Part shown: one piece after another, positions 55,359-63,162 of the stretch
Position numbering within the stretch: the first letter of the stretch is position 1
Layout of the letters: the number at the start of each line of letters is the position of its first letter
NCBI GenBank assembly: GCA_003280055.1
Contig: QCGG01000004.1
Span: 62,001-126,000, forward strand
Direction of reading: 5' to 3'
From: Prochlorococcus sp. AG-363-P19
Lineage (GTDB): Bacteria > Cyanobacteriota > Cyanobacteriia > PCC-6307 > Cyanobiaceae
DNA length: 64,000 nt
Notes under the pieces: generated by a model
Databases searched by the model: none
The model's input: only the letters and a program-made list of their open reading frames with translations
Told to the model about the DNA's origin: nothing
Made by a program: the position numbers and the translations under genes

Positions 55359-56111
55359 ATGTATATAATCAGCAAAATTCTTCCGTTATTCTTTTTACCA
55401 CTAGGCCTAAGTCTAGTTCTTATACTATCTAGAAGGGTCTACCATTCTAAATGGCCTATACTTTCAGCTTTTACAATTCTTTGGCTCTTCAGTCTTGGAA
55501 TTGTAAAAGATGGTTTATGGCGACAGGTTGAAGCTCCATGGAAGTTAGTACCAGTCAGTTCAATTGGCACCGCTGATGCAATTGTAGTATTAAGTGGTGG
55601 AGAAATAAGATTAACTGGTGAGCCTATGCGAATTGACTGGTACGATCCAGATCGATTTCTTGCAGGTGTAGAATTATTTAAAGAAGGTAAAGCACCGTTA
55701 CTTCTATTTACTGGTGAAAAGAATACTGGAAATTTATCAACCGGGCAACTATATATTCAAGAGGCTTATAAGCGTGGGATACCATATAAAAACATGGCTA
55801 CTACCTCAATAGTGAGAAATACTTATGACGAAGCTATTGCTATTAAATCGTTAATTGGCAATTCAAATTATAAAAAACACAAAAGAGTAATACTTATAAC
55901 AAGTGGCTTTCATATGCATAGAGCCAAAAAGATTTTTGAAAGACAAGGGTTTGAAATTACCCCGTATCCAGTAAACTTCAACAGGAAAGATAGGCGAATT
56001 GGTTCTATATGGCAAGAGCCAGAACAATGGATACCAAAAGCAAGCAACCTTTCAGAAAGCTCAAGAGCAATTAGGGAGTTGATCGGAAGATTTTATTATA
56101 GGATATGGTAA
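55359..56111 (+). CDS. YdcF family protein (DUF218)
   Basis: A 250-aa protein with two N-terminal membrane helices (about residues 4-25 and 32-52), and then the DUF218 domain: ADAIVVLSGGEI, RNTYDEAIAIKSLIG, LITSGFHMHRAKKIFERQGF, and a C-terminal ESSRAIRELIGRFYYRIW. The family includes ElyC and SanA, which act on envelope or peptidoglycan processes, but the catalytic reaction is not known. Convergent with the histidine kinase gene. Confidence 0.9.
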   Translation: MYIISKILPLFFLPLGLSLVLILSRRVYHSKWPILSAFTILWLFSLGIVKDGLWRQVEAPWKLVPVSSIGTADAIVVLSGGEIRLTGEPMRIDWYDPDRFLAGVELFKEGKAPLLLFTGEKNTGNLSTGQLYIQEAYKRGIPYKNMATTSIVRNTYDEAIAIKSLIGNSNYKKHKRVILITSGFHMHRAKKIFERQGFEITPYPVNFNRKDRRIGSIWQEPEQWIPKASNLSESSRAIRELIGRFYYRIW

Positions 56112-56113
56112 TG

Positions 56114-57607
56114 TTATTTTTTAGTGATTGACTTGAAATAGATTTGAATTTTTGCACCTCCAAGCTCTTCTGAAATACCAAATCGAATAAATCCACCTGT
56201 ATCATCTACAACTCTTCTAACAATCATTAATCCCAGTCCCATTCCTCCAGTTGTTGATTTATATAGATTATATCCATTAGGTACAGACAATGGATCAAAT
56301 CCCATACCACTATTTTCGATTTCAAAAATCACGAAAGAAGAAAAATTTATATTTATTCTGATTACACCATTTTCTCCTGCAGCAGTAATTGAATTTTTGA
56401 GCAGATTTCTTATTACAGCCTGCAATTGTATCTGGCCAGCTTTAATATTAGGGATATAAGAGTCTATAGTCACTGATAAATCCTGATCTAGGCGGTTTAA
56501 TTCAGAAGCTAACTGTTTTTTTACTGTATTGACAGCGATCTCAAGATCGGCAAAATCTGTATCACGTATACCAGCTAAAGTTAAATCTTGAATTGATTTA
56601 GTATTTAGAACAACAGCATCAAGTTCCTTAAGGCAAAGCTTAGACTTATCAAGCAAATCGTTTCTAGAATTTAAATTACCATTTAGATTTAGACTCGAAC
56701 CAAATTCTTGTACAAGTTCTTCTAAAAGTAATCTCAATCTTATTAATGGTTGTCCTATTTCATGTATTACTGCTCCCGATGCTTCTGCAGCTAAACGTGA
56801 ACGCATGAATGTTTTCTCTTGATCAAGAGCTTTTCCGGTAGTTTGAAAGATCAATCCAAGTACTCCTATAGAAAGCAAAAGCCATGCAGAAGTTGATAAC
56901 ACTCTTAGGTCCTGAAGGGTGTTAAAAAGTTCGGGATTTAGATTGATTCTTTCCAGTAAAGCCCTTTCGATATATGCCGCAGAAAACAAAACTCCCAAAA
57001 GAACAATTAAAGGGGCATAAAGATAGTTTCTTCGATCTCTCCAAACAGCGTGTTTTATTGGTAAAAGCAATAAAATCAATGGAAGTATGATTAAAGATCC
57101 AATTGAATCTCCCATCCACCAAAAGAAAGAAGACGTAAACACTTCATCTAGTGAAGTTACTGATGAAAGATAATTTAATTTAAAAAGGAAAAATGTTAAT
57201 GCAGCTAACCAATTACCTAATGGTCCAATCCAGAGTAAAAATGCAAGCAATTTATAAAAACTAGAAAGTGTGTCATCTAGCAAGTTATTTCGAAACAAAG
57301 CCCATCGCACCAAATAAGCCTGAAATGCAGCAGCAATACATACTGGCAACATAAAAGTTTGGAAACCAAGTCCATTGCTGAGATCAAAAGCTGTTGCCAA
57401 GAGATTCCCAATAGCTAGTCCTGGGAAAACTATCCAGCCTTGAGTTATTGCTAATCCGTTAGCAAAACCTGCAGCTGGCCAAAGAGTTATGGCTGAAGAT
57501 TGCCAGGTAAATAAAAATTTTGCAAAGATTGCGAGCAGTAAATATATAACTACTACTACAGCGTTAAGGCTTAAGATAAAAATTAATTTTTTAAATGTCT
57601 TGGTCAC
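56114..57607 (-). CDS. MASE1 sensor histidine kinase
   Basis: A 497-aa two-component sensor. The N-terminal ~250 residues contain about eight membrane helices in a MASE1-like arrangement (WPAAGFANGLAITQG is characteristic). Then follows the dimerisation helix with phospho-acceptor histidine near residue 285 in SGAVIHEIGQPLIRLR, and the ATPase domain: N-box LQAVIRNLLKNSI, G1 ENSGMGFDP and G2 GGMGLGLMIVRRVVDD. The signal sensed is not known. It overlaps the response-regulator gene by four bases (both minus strand), so they are a cognate pair. Prochlorococcus keeps few such systems. Confidence 0.93.
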   Translation of the reverse strand: MTKTFKKLIFILSLNAVVVVIYLLLAIFAKFLFTWQSSAITLWPAAGFANGLAITQGWIVFPGLAIGNLLATAFDLSNGLGFQTFMLPVCIAAAFQAYLVRWALFRNNLLDDTLSSFYKLLAFLLWIGPLGNWLAALTFFLFKLNYLSSVTSLDEVFTSSFFWWMGDSIGSLIILPLILLLLPIKHAVWRDRRNYLYAPLIVLLGVLFSAAYIERALLERINLNPELFNTLQDLRVLSTSAWLLLSIGVLGLIFQTTGKALDQEKTFMRSRLAAEASGAVIHEIGQPLIRLRLLLEELVQEFGSSLNLNGNLNSRNDLLDKSKLCLKELDAVVLNTKSIQDLTLAGIRDTDFADLEIAVNTVKKQLASELNRLDQDLSVTIDSYIPNIKAGQIQLQAVIRNLLKNSITAAGENGVIRININFSSFVIFEIENSGMGFDPLSVPNGYNLYKSTTGGMGLGLMIVRRVVDDTGGFIRFGISEELGGAKIQIYFKSITKK

Positions 57608-58188
57608 ATTTCTTTTGGCAAATTTCTGGCAAGAGTAACCAATGCAGAGCCTTTGAGTCCTAATTTCTTGGTAATTTGTCGTCTATGCGTCTGAGCTGTA
57701 GAAAAACTAATTTGCAATTTCTTTGCAATCATAGCAGTATCTAATCCATCACCAATTAGGCGTAAAAATTCTATTTGTCTTGGAGTTAGTATCGTTAAAT
57801 CAGGAAGATTGCTATCAAGTTCCCTGGAGAGTTCCCAAATAGCATCCCTCAAAGGAGCCAAGCCATCAGCCTTGTTAATAAGTGAATGAACACTAGTTAG
57901 AAGTTTTGCAGGCAATAGATATTGCTCAGATTGGGCAGTGAGTATAAGAATGCGTCCTTGCGGGTTATGACTGACAAAAATTTCTGCGATTTCAATGCCA
58001 GAGCCGTCCGAAAGATGAAGGTCTAACAAAAGCCAATCTGGTTTGTTCCTCTTTAAAAAAACTGTTGCGTCTTTTACTGAAGATACTCTGCTTATATCCC
58101 CTGCGGGCACATTGATCAAATTTGAGACTTCCTGAACAAGAAAGTCCAGAAGGATTATGTCATCTTCAACAATGAGAACTTCTAGCAC
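57604..58188 (-). CDS. NarL/LuxR family response regulator
   Basis: A 194-aa regulator. The receiver domain covers residues 1-120: acidic pair ED(D) at about 8-10, phospho-acceptor aspartate at about 56 in DWLLLDLHLSDGSG, and lysine in LINKADG. The LuxR-type helix-turn-helix follows: LTPRQIEFLRLIGDGLDTAMIAKKLQISFSTAQTHRRQITKKLGL (quoted in part). It overlaps the kinase gene (ATGA-like) and lies upstream of it in the same transcript. Just upstream of its start, at 58295-58322, a perfect palindrome could be its operator (inference). Confidence 0.93.
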   Translation of the reverse strand: MLEVLIVEDDIILLDFLVQEVSNLINVPAGDISRVSSVKDATVFLKRNKPDWLLLDLHLSDGSGIEIAEIFVSHNPQGRILILTAQSEQYLLPAKLLTSVHSLINKADGLAPLRDAIWELSRELDSNLPDLTILTPRQIEFLRLIGDGLDTAMIAKKLQISFSTAQTHRRQITKKLGLKGSALVTLARNLPKEM

Positions 58189-58294
58189 TATCGAATCACG
58201 TCCCTCAAAAGAATAAAGCTATTAGTGAGTAACTACTTATAAAGTTGACATTAAGAATTCAGCATCAGCAAGAGAATAGGCCTATAACATCTAG

Positions 58295-58322
58295 ATAGCA
58301 TACCCATTAATGGGTATGCTAT
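58295..58322. promoter_or_regulatory. 28-bp perfect palindrome, probable operator
   Basis: ATAGCATACCCATT joins directly to AATGGGTATGCTAT with no spacer and no mismatch. It lies between the divergent starts of the response regulator (58188) and the 110-aa gene (58364). A spacer-free palindrome with no T-run is more like an operator than a terminator. Confidence 0.6.
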
Positions 58323-58363
58323 GTCATTCACAAGCCTTAATTAGTCTCAAGTTTCAAGACTTT

Positions 58364-58696
58364 ATGGCATATTTCCAATACTTCAGCCAAGTTCAAACCG
58401 ATTGCCTGCTTAGTAACTTTGAAAGCTTGCTGGAACAAGCTGGATTAAGGGTTTCAAAGGAATACAGCAATCAAGCTCAAATTTTTGCAGAGGACAAAAA
58501 TCGTGAACAAGGTTGCCAAATAATTGTAAAAGTAATAATTTCCTGGTCTGACAAAGCTTTGAGAAAATGCTCTATTGAAATCAGAAGCGACGAGCCTTAC
58601 TCGAAAAGAAATACAAGGTGTGAAACCATCAACAAACTTCTTCACTCAATAATCCCTCCACATGAAAGCTCAAAGAATCCCAAAAAACATGATTAA
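58364..58696 (+). CDS. Hypothetical protein (110 aa)
   Basis: Preferred start is ATG 58364 (MAYFQYFSQVQTDCLLSNFE); the track start lies inside the palindrome and adds 18 residues. The protein is soluble and small, with a beta-rich middle (QIIVKVIISWSDKALRKCSIEIRS) and a basic end (KNPKKHD). No known family. As the first gene to the right of the palindrome it may be controlled by the neighbouring response regulator. Confidence 0.65.
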   Translation: MAYFQYFSQVQTDCLLSNFESLLEQAGLRVSKEYSNQAQIFAEDKNREQGCQIIVKVIISWSDKALRKCSIEIRSDEPYSKRNTRCETINKLLHSIIPPHESSKNPKKHD

Positions 58697-58700
58697 ATAA

Positions 58701-58958
58701 ATGCAGAAAACAATTTTCTCCAATTTTTTCTTTTTTGTTTTACCTATTGGAATAATTTTTGTTGCTCATCAAAATGTCCTAGCCAAATGTCTCCAAGAAA
58801 GACCTTTTTTACTATTTCCAGTTAATACTTCTGGAAATAACTTCCTTCATTATGACAATCACTTAAAAAGAAGTATTTCTATTCAAGGAAATTCTTTAAA
58901 TAGCAAAGCAGAGATAAAAGGTTTTCATTCTGACTACAAGCAATCAGAGGTCAATTGA
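58701..58958 (+). CDS. Hypothetical exported protein (85 aa)
   Basis: The N-terminus is a good signal peptide: basic start, hydrophobic FSNFFFFVLPIGIIFVA, then HQNVLA as a likely cleavage site. The mature part is about 55 residues, unrecognised, with polar and serine/asparagine-rich sequence. It begins 4 bases after the preceding gene, so both are probably one transcript downstream of the palindrome. Confidence 0.6.
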   Translation: MQKTIFSNFFFFVLPIGIIFVAHQNVLAKCLQERPFLLFPVNTSGNNFLHYDNHLKRSISIQGNSLNSKAEIKGFHSDYKQSEVN

Positions 58959-59032
58959 CGACAAAAGAACACGCAAAGCCAATTCTTTATTGTTTTTAGC
59001 TTTAGAATCCCAAGAAGTATTTATCTAGCTTT

Positions 59033-59437
59033 ATGGAAGCAAATCAAATCCATTTATTAGAGGATCTTAATAAGTTGCGATCCGCCCCTGAAATTCCAAT
59101 GCCTCAATCAGAAAATATCTTCAAAGAATTAAAAGAGAAAATTGAGAATTCTGATTGGTTCACTATTGGCATTATGGCCCCGTCCTCAAATGTTGCAATC
59201 TCTGCATTAAGGGAATTGGAAGATTGCTTCTCGTGGGAAGCAATGAGAATAGTCGAGAAACCAGATATTGACGGCCCTGTTTTCCTAAAGGCAAATCAAA
59301 ATACTGGTGACGTTTACATACGCATCGAGTATGGGTTAGGAGAAGGAATTTTAATATCATGTCAGCAAAATGATCCAAATAAGAAAATCAATACTTTCGG
59401 ACCTTTCCCCTTGAAATTCTTTCAGAGAATTCATTGA
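59033..59437 (+). CDS. DUF1824 family protein
   Basis: A 134-aa soluble protein. The middle region FTIGIMAPSSNVAISALRELEDCF and the end GEGILISCQQNDPNKKINTFGPFPLKFF (quoted in parts) follow the DUF1824 pattern, a family of unknown function found in cyanobacteria and plants. No catalytic residues are known. It ends before a strong hairpin. Likely a separate transcript from the two small genes to the left, since there is a 74-base gap. Confidence 0.82.
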   Translation: MEANQIHLLEDLNKLRSAPEIPMPQSENIFKELKEKIENSDWFTIGIMAPSSNVAISALRELEDCFSWEAMRIVEKPDIDGPVFLKANQNTGDVYIRIEYGLGEGILISCQQNDPNKKINTFGPFPLKFFQRIH

Positions 59438-59451
59438 GGATTATTAAAAGA

Positions 59452-59487
59452 TCAAAAAAAAAGACAAGGAAATCCCTGTCTTTTTTG
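59452..59487 (+). terminator. Terminator after the DUF1824 gene
   Basis: AAAAAAAAAGACAAGG and CCCTGTCTTTTTT pair with one mismatch across an AAAT loop. The A-rich and T-rich flanks make it likely to work in both directions, ending the DUF1824 gene and the convergent small gene at 59542. Confidence 0.7.
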
Positions 59488-59541
59488 AAATTATTTAGAA
59501 AAACAAGATAGAACTTTTTTTCTAACTAAATTTTAAATGAA

Positions 59542-59742
59542 CTAATTATCCCTTGTTGCCCAAGGATCTATCCTTTTGGAATCATCGGAATAATAAAGAA
59601 ATTGGGTCATGCCAAAAACAGCTCCCAATCCACATAATGCTGCTACGAGATTAAAACCTCCAGATGGCTTTATTAATCCAATGTCAGAAGGGTGAGGCAG
59701 TTGAGTTGCGAAATCTATGATGTGGGATAAATCAATCATCAA
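59542..59742 (-). CDS. Small membrane protein (66 aa)
   Basis: A 66-aa protein with one helix (FNLVAALCGLGAVFGMTQFLYY) and a polar tail with DDSKRIDPWATRDN. It begins MMIDLSHII, and the first or second methionine could be used. Not recognised. It lies back-to-back with the first pcb gene across about 320 bases of leader sequence, and convergent with DUF1824. Confidence 0.6.
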   Translation of the reverse strand: MMIDLSHIIDFATQLPHPSDIGLIKPSGGFNLVAALCGLGAVFGMTQFLYYSDDSKRIDPWATRDN

Positions 59743-60061
59743 TAAAAAAGGCTTGCTATGAGCCTTGTGTTGAGAGAATCAAGCTTTTATAGACCAGAAG
59801 AGCTCATTAGATGTAGCTCTGTTGCATCTTGAAAACTGAAAGAAGAACTCAAATCTGAATTCCGAAAGGAAGCCAAAAGCATAGTTACCTTTCAAAACCC
59901 TAATCAGAACAAGGGTGTAATGAAGACAAAGTTAAAGTTGAGTTCTTATTTTGGTTCCTTTGAAAGGCTTCTTACAAGGCATCACGGTTGTTTAACCGCT
60001 TACCACTTAATGCACATTTGCTTGTATTCTCAGCAGGTATATACGTCTTGCGCACCTAATT
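59743..60061 (+). promoter_or_regulatory. Long structured leader of the first pcb gene
   Basis: 320 bases without a reliable gene. It includes AGAGCT...AGCTCT near 59799-59820 and a long-range inverted repeat AAGAACTCAA (59843-59852) / TTGAGTTCTT (59938-59947). Near these, GAAAGGAAGCC and GGTTCCTTTGAAAGGC can also pair. A promoter and a folded 5' leader that controls antenna expression is possible. The overlapping frame at 59920 is judged spurious. Confidence 0.4.
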
Positions 60062-61114
60062 ATGCAGACCTATGGCAATCCAAACCCAACCTACGGGTGG
60101 TGGGCTGCAAATTCTTATGTCACCAATCGGTCAGGCCGATTCATCGCCGCACATGCTGGCCATACAGGACTGATCGCATTCGCTGCTGGCGCAGCAACTC
60201 TTGCTGAGATGGCAGCCTATGACCCATCAGTACCTATGGGTCACCAGAGCTCAATATTCTTGGCTCATTTAGCTTCCATAGGCATTGGCTTCGATGAAGC
60301 TGGTGTTTGGACAGGAGCAGGTGTTGTGACAATAGCCATTGTTCACCTTGTCTTCTCCATGGTCTATGGAGCCGGTGGCCTATTACATGGTGTTCTTTTT
60401 GAAGAGAAGACTGAAGACGAGGAGGTTATCCAAGCCCAAAAATTTAAATTGGAATGGAACAACCCTGACAACCAAACCTTTATCCTTGGCCATCATTTAA
60501 TTTTCTTTGGTGTTGCCTGTATTTGGTTTGTCGAATGGGCCAGAGTTCATGGGATCTATGACCCAGCCATAGGTGCTGTTCGTCAAGTTAATTACAACCT
60601 AGATCTAACTCAAATCTGGAACCATCAATTTGACTTCCTCGCAATCGATAGCCTTGAGGATGTAATGGGAGGTCATGCCTTCCTAGCATTCTTTGAAATA
60701 GGTGGAGGAGCCTTCCACATTGCTACAAAGCAAATCGGTGAATACACAGAGTTCAAAGGTTCAGAATTGCTTTCAGCAGAAGCTATTCTTTCCTGGTCTC
60801 TTGCTGGTATTGGTTGGATGGCTGTGGTAGCTGCCTTCTGGTGCGCTACTAATACAACTGTTTATCCAGTTGAATGGTACGGAGAACCTTTAGCTCTTAA
60901 GTTCACAATTGCTCCTTTCTGGTTAGATACCGTTGACCTTACTGACGGCGCCTTCTTTGGTCATACAACCAGGATGGCAATAGTGAACATCCACTATGGC
61001 CTTGGCTTCTTTGCATTGCAGGGACACCTTTGGCATGCTTTAAGAGCTATGGGTTTTGACTTCACACGTTTATTAGACAGAAATGGTCCTTTCGGAGCAG
61101 AAAGAACTCTTTAG
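60062..61114 (+). CDS. pcb: Chlorophyll a/b-binding antenna protein Pcb (copy 1)
   Basis: Pcb proteins are CP43-like, six-helix light-harvesting antennae that bind divinyl chlorophyll a and b in the thylakoid membrane of Prochlorococcus. This copy has 350 aa with paired histidines in each helix (for example FILGHHLIFFGVACIWFVEWARVHG), and N-terminal MQTYGNPNPTYGWWAANSYV. It keeps PMGHQSSIFLAHLASIGIGFDEAGVW. A short lumenal loop has ATKQIGEYTEFKGS. It is close in sequence to the second copy at 61350. Ends in a strong hairpin at 61186. Confidence 0.95.
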   Translation: MQTYGNPNPTYGWWAANSYVTNRSGRFIAAHAGHTGLIAFAAGAATLAEMAAYDPSVPMGHQSSIFLAHLASIGIGFDEAGVWTGAGVVTIAIVHLVFSMVYGAGGLLHGVLFEEKTEDEEVIQAQKFKLEWNNPDNQTFILGHHLIFFGVACIWFVEWARVHGIYDPAIGAVRQVNYNLDLTQIWNHQFDFLAIDSLEDVMGGHAFLAFFEIGGGAFHIATKQIGEYTEFKGSELLSAEAILSWSLAGIGWMAVVAAFWCATNTTVYPVEWYGEPLALKFTIAPFWLDTVDLTDGAFFGHTTRMAIVNIHYGLGFFALQGHLWHALRAMGFDFTRLLDRNGPFGAERTL

Positions 61115-61185
61115 AGGACTAGGCTTTGAACTGATTTAGTCACCCCCTAATCTCCACTGAATTGCCCAAATGGCATTTCAGCAAT

Positions 61186-61228
61186 AAAAAGAAGAGCCTC
61201 ATCAGAAATGACGAGGCTCTTCTTTTTT
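61186..61228 (+). terminator. Terminator after pcb copy 1
   Basis: AAAAAGAAGAGCCTC and GAGGCTCTTCTTTTTT form a perfect 15-bp stem around a 12-base loop, with a T-run following. It separates the first and second pcb transcripts. Confidence 0.85.
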
Positions 61229-61349
61229 AACGTCATAGTATTTACGGACTAGATTTACAAACTAAATAAAGACCTTTAACTATTCGGTCCATATCAATTG
61301 AGCAGCTTGTAGGGTTTGGAGGATATCTTGCTTTTATCACTTAAAAATC

Positions 61350-62435
61350 ATGCAGACCTATGGAAATCCAGGTATCTCCTACGGGTGGTGGGCTGGTAAT
61401 TCTGTGGTCACCAACCGCTCCGGTCGATTCATTGCCTCACATGTTGGGCATACAGGATTGATCGCTTTTGCGGCTGGTGGAAGCACCCTCTGGGAGCTTG
61501 CACGCTTTGACCCATCGGTGCCTATGGGGCATCAGAGCTCAATATTTTTAGCTCATTTGGCTTCTATTGGCATTGGCTTCGATGAAGCTGGTGTCTGGAC
61601 AGGGGTAGGTGTTGCATCTATCGCTATTGTCCACCTGGTTTTTTCCATGGTCTATGGAGCTGGTGGTCTATTACATGGTGTTCTGTTTGATGAGAAGGTT
61701 GAGGACAGCAACGTCCTTCAAGCTCAGAAATTCAAACTCGAATGGAACAATCCTGACAATCAAACCTTCATACTTGGCCACCATTTGATTTTCTTTGGTG
61801 TTGCCTGTGTTTGGTTTGTCGAATGGGCCAGAATCCATGGCATTTATGACCCTGCGCTAGGTGCTGTTAGGCAGGTTAATTACAACCTTGACCTATCAAT
61901 GATTTGGCAACGCCAATTTGACTTTCTAAGCATTGATAGTCTTGAGGATGTAATGGGGGGCCACGCATTCTTAGCCTTTGCAGAGATCACCGGTGGAGCA
62001 TTCCACGTTGTTGCAGGCTCTACAGCATGGGAAAAGAAACGTCTTGGTACTTTCAGTAAGTTCAAAGGAGCTGAATTGCTTTCAGCAGAAGCTGTTCTTT
62101 CCTGGTCACTTGCTGGTATCGGCTGGATGGCGATTGTTGCTGCTTTCTGGTGTGCTACTAACACCACTGTTTATCCAGAAGCCTGGTATGGAGAAGCACT
62201 TCAACTGAAGTTTTCTGTATCACCTTATTGGATTGATACTGGCGATCTTTCTGACAGCACTGCTTTCTTAGGTCACTCAACAAGAGCTGCTCTTACAAAT
62301 GTCCATTACTACCTAGGATTCTTCTTCCTACAAGGACATTTCTGGCATGCACTTCGTGCCCTTGGCTTCGACTTCAGCAAACTTAAGTCTGCTGTAGGAA
62401 ACGAAGAAGATAAGACCTTCACCATTACAAACTAG
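61350..62435 (+). CDS. pcb: Chlorophyll a/b-binding antenna protein Pcb (copy 2)
   Basis: A 361-aa Pcb protein with six helices. Start MQTYGNPGISYGWWAGNSVV; it shares HQSSIFLAHLASIGIGFDEAGVW with copy 1 and differs in the lumenal region, where ITGGAFHVVAGSTAWEKKRLGTFSKFKG replaces the ATKQIGEYTEFKG loop (partly quoted). The C-terminus is 20 residues longer and hydrophilic (KLKSAVGNEEDKTFTITN). The 5' leader contains a block shared with the third copy. It is followed by two strong hairpins. Confidence 0.95.
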   Translation: MQTYGNPGISYGWWAGNSVVTNRSGRFIASHVGHTGLIAFAAGGSTLWELARFDPSVPMGHQSSIFLAHLASIGIGFDEAGVWTGVGVASIAIVHLVFSMVYGAGGLLHGVLFDEKVEDSNVLQAQKFKLEWNNPDNQTFILGHHLIFFGVACVWFVEWARIHGIYDPALGAVRQVNYNLDLSMIWQRQFDFLSIDSLEDVMGGHAFLAFAEITGGAFHVVAGSTAWEKKRLGTFSKFKGAELLSAEAVLSWSLAGIGWMAIVAAFWCATNTTVYPEAWYGEALQLKFSVSPYWIDTGDLSDSTAFLGHSTRAALTNVHYYLGFFFLQGHFWHALRALGFDFSKLKSAVGNEEDKTFTITN

Positions 62436-62445
62436 ATGAGTTTTC

Positions 62446-62479
62446 GTTCCGATTGAAAACAGTTGTTTTCAATCGGAAC
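62446..62479 (+). repeat. Perfect 15-bp hairpin after pcb copy 2
   Basis: GTTCCGATTGAAAAC and GTTTTCAATCGGAAC pair perfectly around the loop AGTT. No long T-run follows, so it is more likely a stability or processing element than a terminator. Confidence 0.75.
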
Positions 62480-62483
62480 CCTT

Positions 62484-62533
62484 CCATCAACAGAAAAAGC
62501 CCCGAATTTTTACGGGGCTTTTTCTGTTGATGG
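62484..62533. terminator. Perfect 21-bp hairpin terminator
   Basis: CCATCAACAGAAAAAGCCCCG and its complement pair without mismatch over 21 bp around an eight-base A/T loop. Internal T5 and A5 runs flank the GC core in both directions, so it should stop copy 2 and the convergent small gene. Confidence 0.85.
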
Positions 62534-62555
62534 GCTTTGTAAAAGAGGAAACTTA

Positions 62556-62786
62556 TTAGGAATTCGTCCTTTGGAGAATAGGTTGCATTATGCCACCGCC
62601 GAAATCATCATCATCTTTGTCATCGAAAAATGAAAAAGCCAATAAAAGTGCTGAGATAGGTAATATCAAAAACAATAAGGCAAGTTGTTCATTGCTTAAA
62701 ACAGGCTCTAATGCACCCCAAACAGACCAAATAGACCAGATCACGAGAAAGGCCAGAAAACTTATCGTCAAATTTGAACGCTGCAT
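62556..62786 (-). CDS. Small membrane protein between pcb copies
   Basis: A 76-aa protein with two hydrophobic helices (FLAFLVIWSIWSVWGAL and LALLFLILPISALLLAFSFF). Then comes a very acidic stretch DDKDDDDFGGG and the tail IMQPILQRTNS. It faces the pcb copy-2 terminator convergently. Similar acidic DDDD ends are seen in small picocyanobacterial membrane proteins, but no named family is known to me. It is divergent from the next small gene. Confidence 0.65.
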   Translation of the reverse strand: MQRSNLTISFLAFLVIWSIWSVWGALEPVLSNEQLALLFLILPISALLLAFSFFDDKDDDDFGGGIMQPILQRTNS

Positions 62787-62834
62787 GCGCGAAATTCATA
62801 ACGCTTCAGGAATAATCCCATACAACTGATCGTT

Positions 62835-63041
62835 TTGAGGTTCGGTCTTAACGAAACAGAATTGATCTCGTACGAAGCAAATCCAAATCAAAGCGATCTA
62901 GAAAATCTTGAGAGAGCCTCCATATGGGTGTTTGAAACGAATAAAAAACTCAATCAAAAGAATCATCTAGCAAAAGAGCCAAAGTATTCTCAATTAGCAA
63001 AGCATCTCAAATCCCTTTTCCACCAAGGGGTTTTTAAATAA
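62835..63041 (+). CDS. Hypothetical protein (68 aa)
   Basis: Soluble, helical, basic end. The TTG at 62835 is the only start giving the full frame (RFGLNETELISYEANPNQSD). The segment SDLENLERASIWVFETNKKL is helical. Not recognised. It lies just before pcb copy 3; its stop is about 120 bases from that gene's ATG. Confidence 0.5.
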   Translation: MRFGLNETELISYEANPNQSDLENLERASIWVFETNKKLNQKNHLAKEPKYSQLAKHLKSLFHQGVFK

Positions 63042-63073
63042 GTTCTCAGAAATATTAAGTTGGTCTGAATTCG

Positions 63074-63162
63074 CTAAATAAAGACCTTTAACTATTCCCA
63101 CCATATGAATTGAACAGAATGTAAGGTTCGAAGGTTATTTTGCTCTTAATCTCCTAAAAATC
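63074..63162 (+). promoter_or_regulatory. Conserved leader of pcb copy 3 (matches copy 2)
   Basis: CTAAATAAAGACCTTTAACT at 63074 and the following bases occur also at 61262-61285, about 90 bases before copy 2, and the similarity continues with a few changes down to TAAAAATCATGCAG at the start codon. A shared promoter and leader are the likely reason. Confidence 0.6.

Noticed and set aside
55247-55432. 61-aa ORF before the YdcF gene
   Set aside because: It overlaps the start of the YdcF gene in another frame and has no gene-like features.
59920-60207. 95-aa ORF overlapping the start of pcb copy 1
   Set aside because: It runs out of frame through the pcb start, has cysteine-rich nonsense-like composition, and the pcb gene is strongly supported.
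62590-62829. 79-aa plus-strand ORF
   Set aside because: Mirror of the 76-aa membrane-protein gene on the minus strand, whose helix pattern is more convincing.
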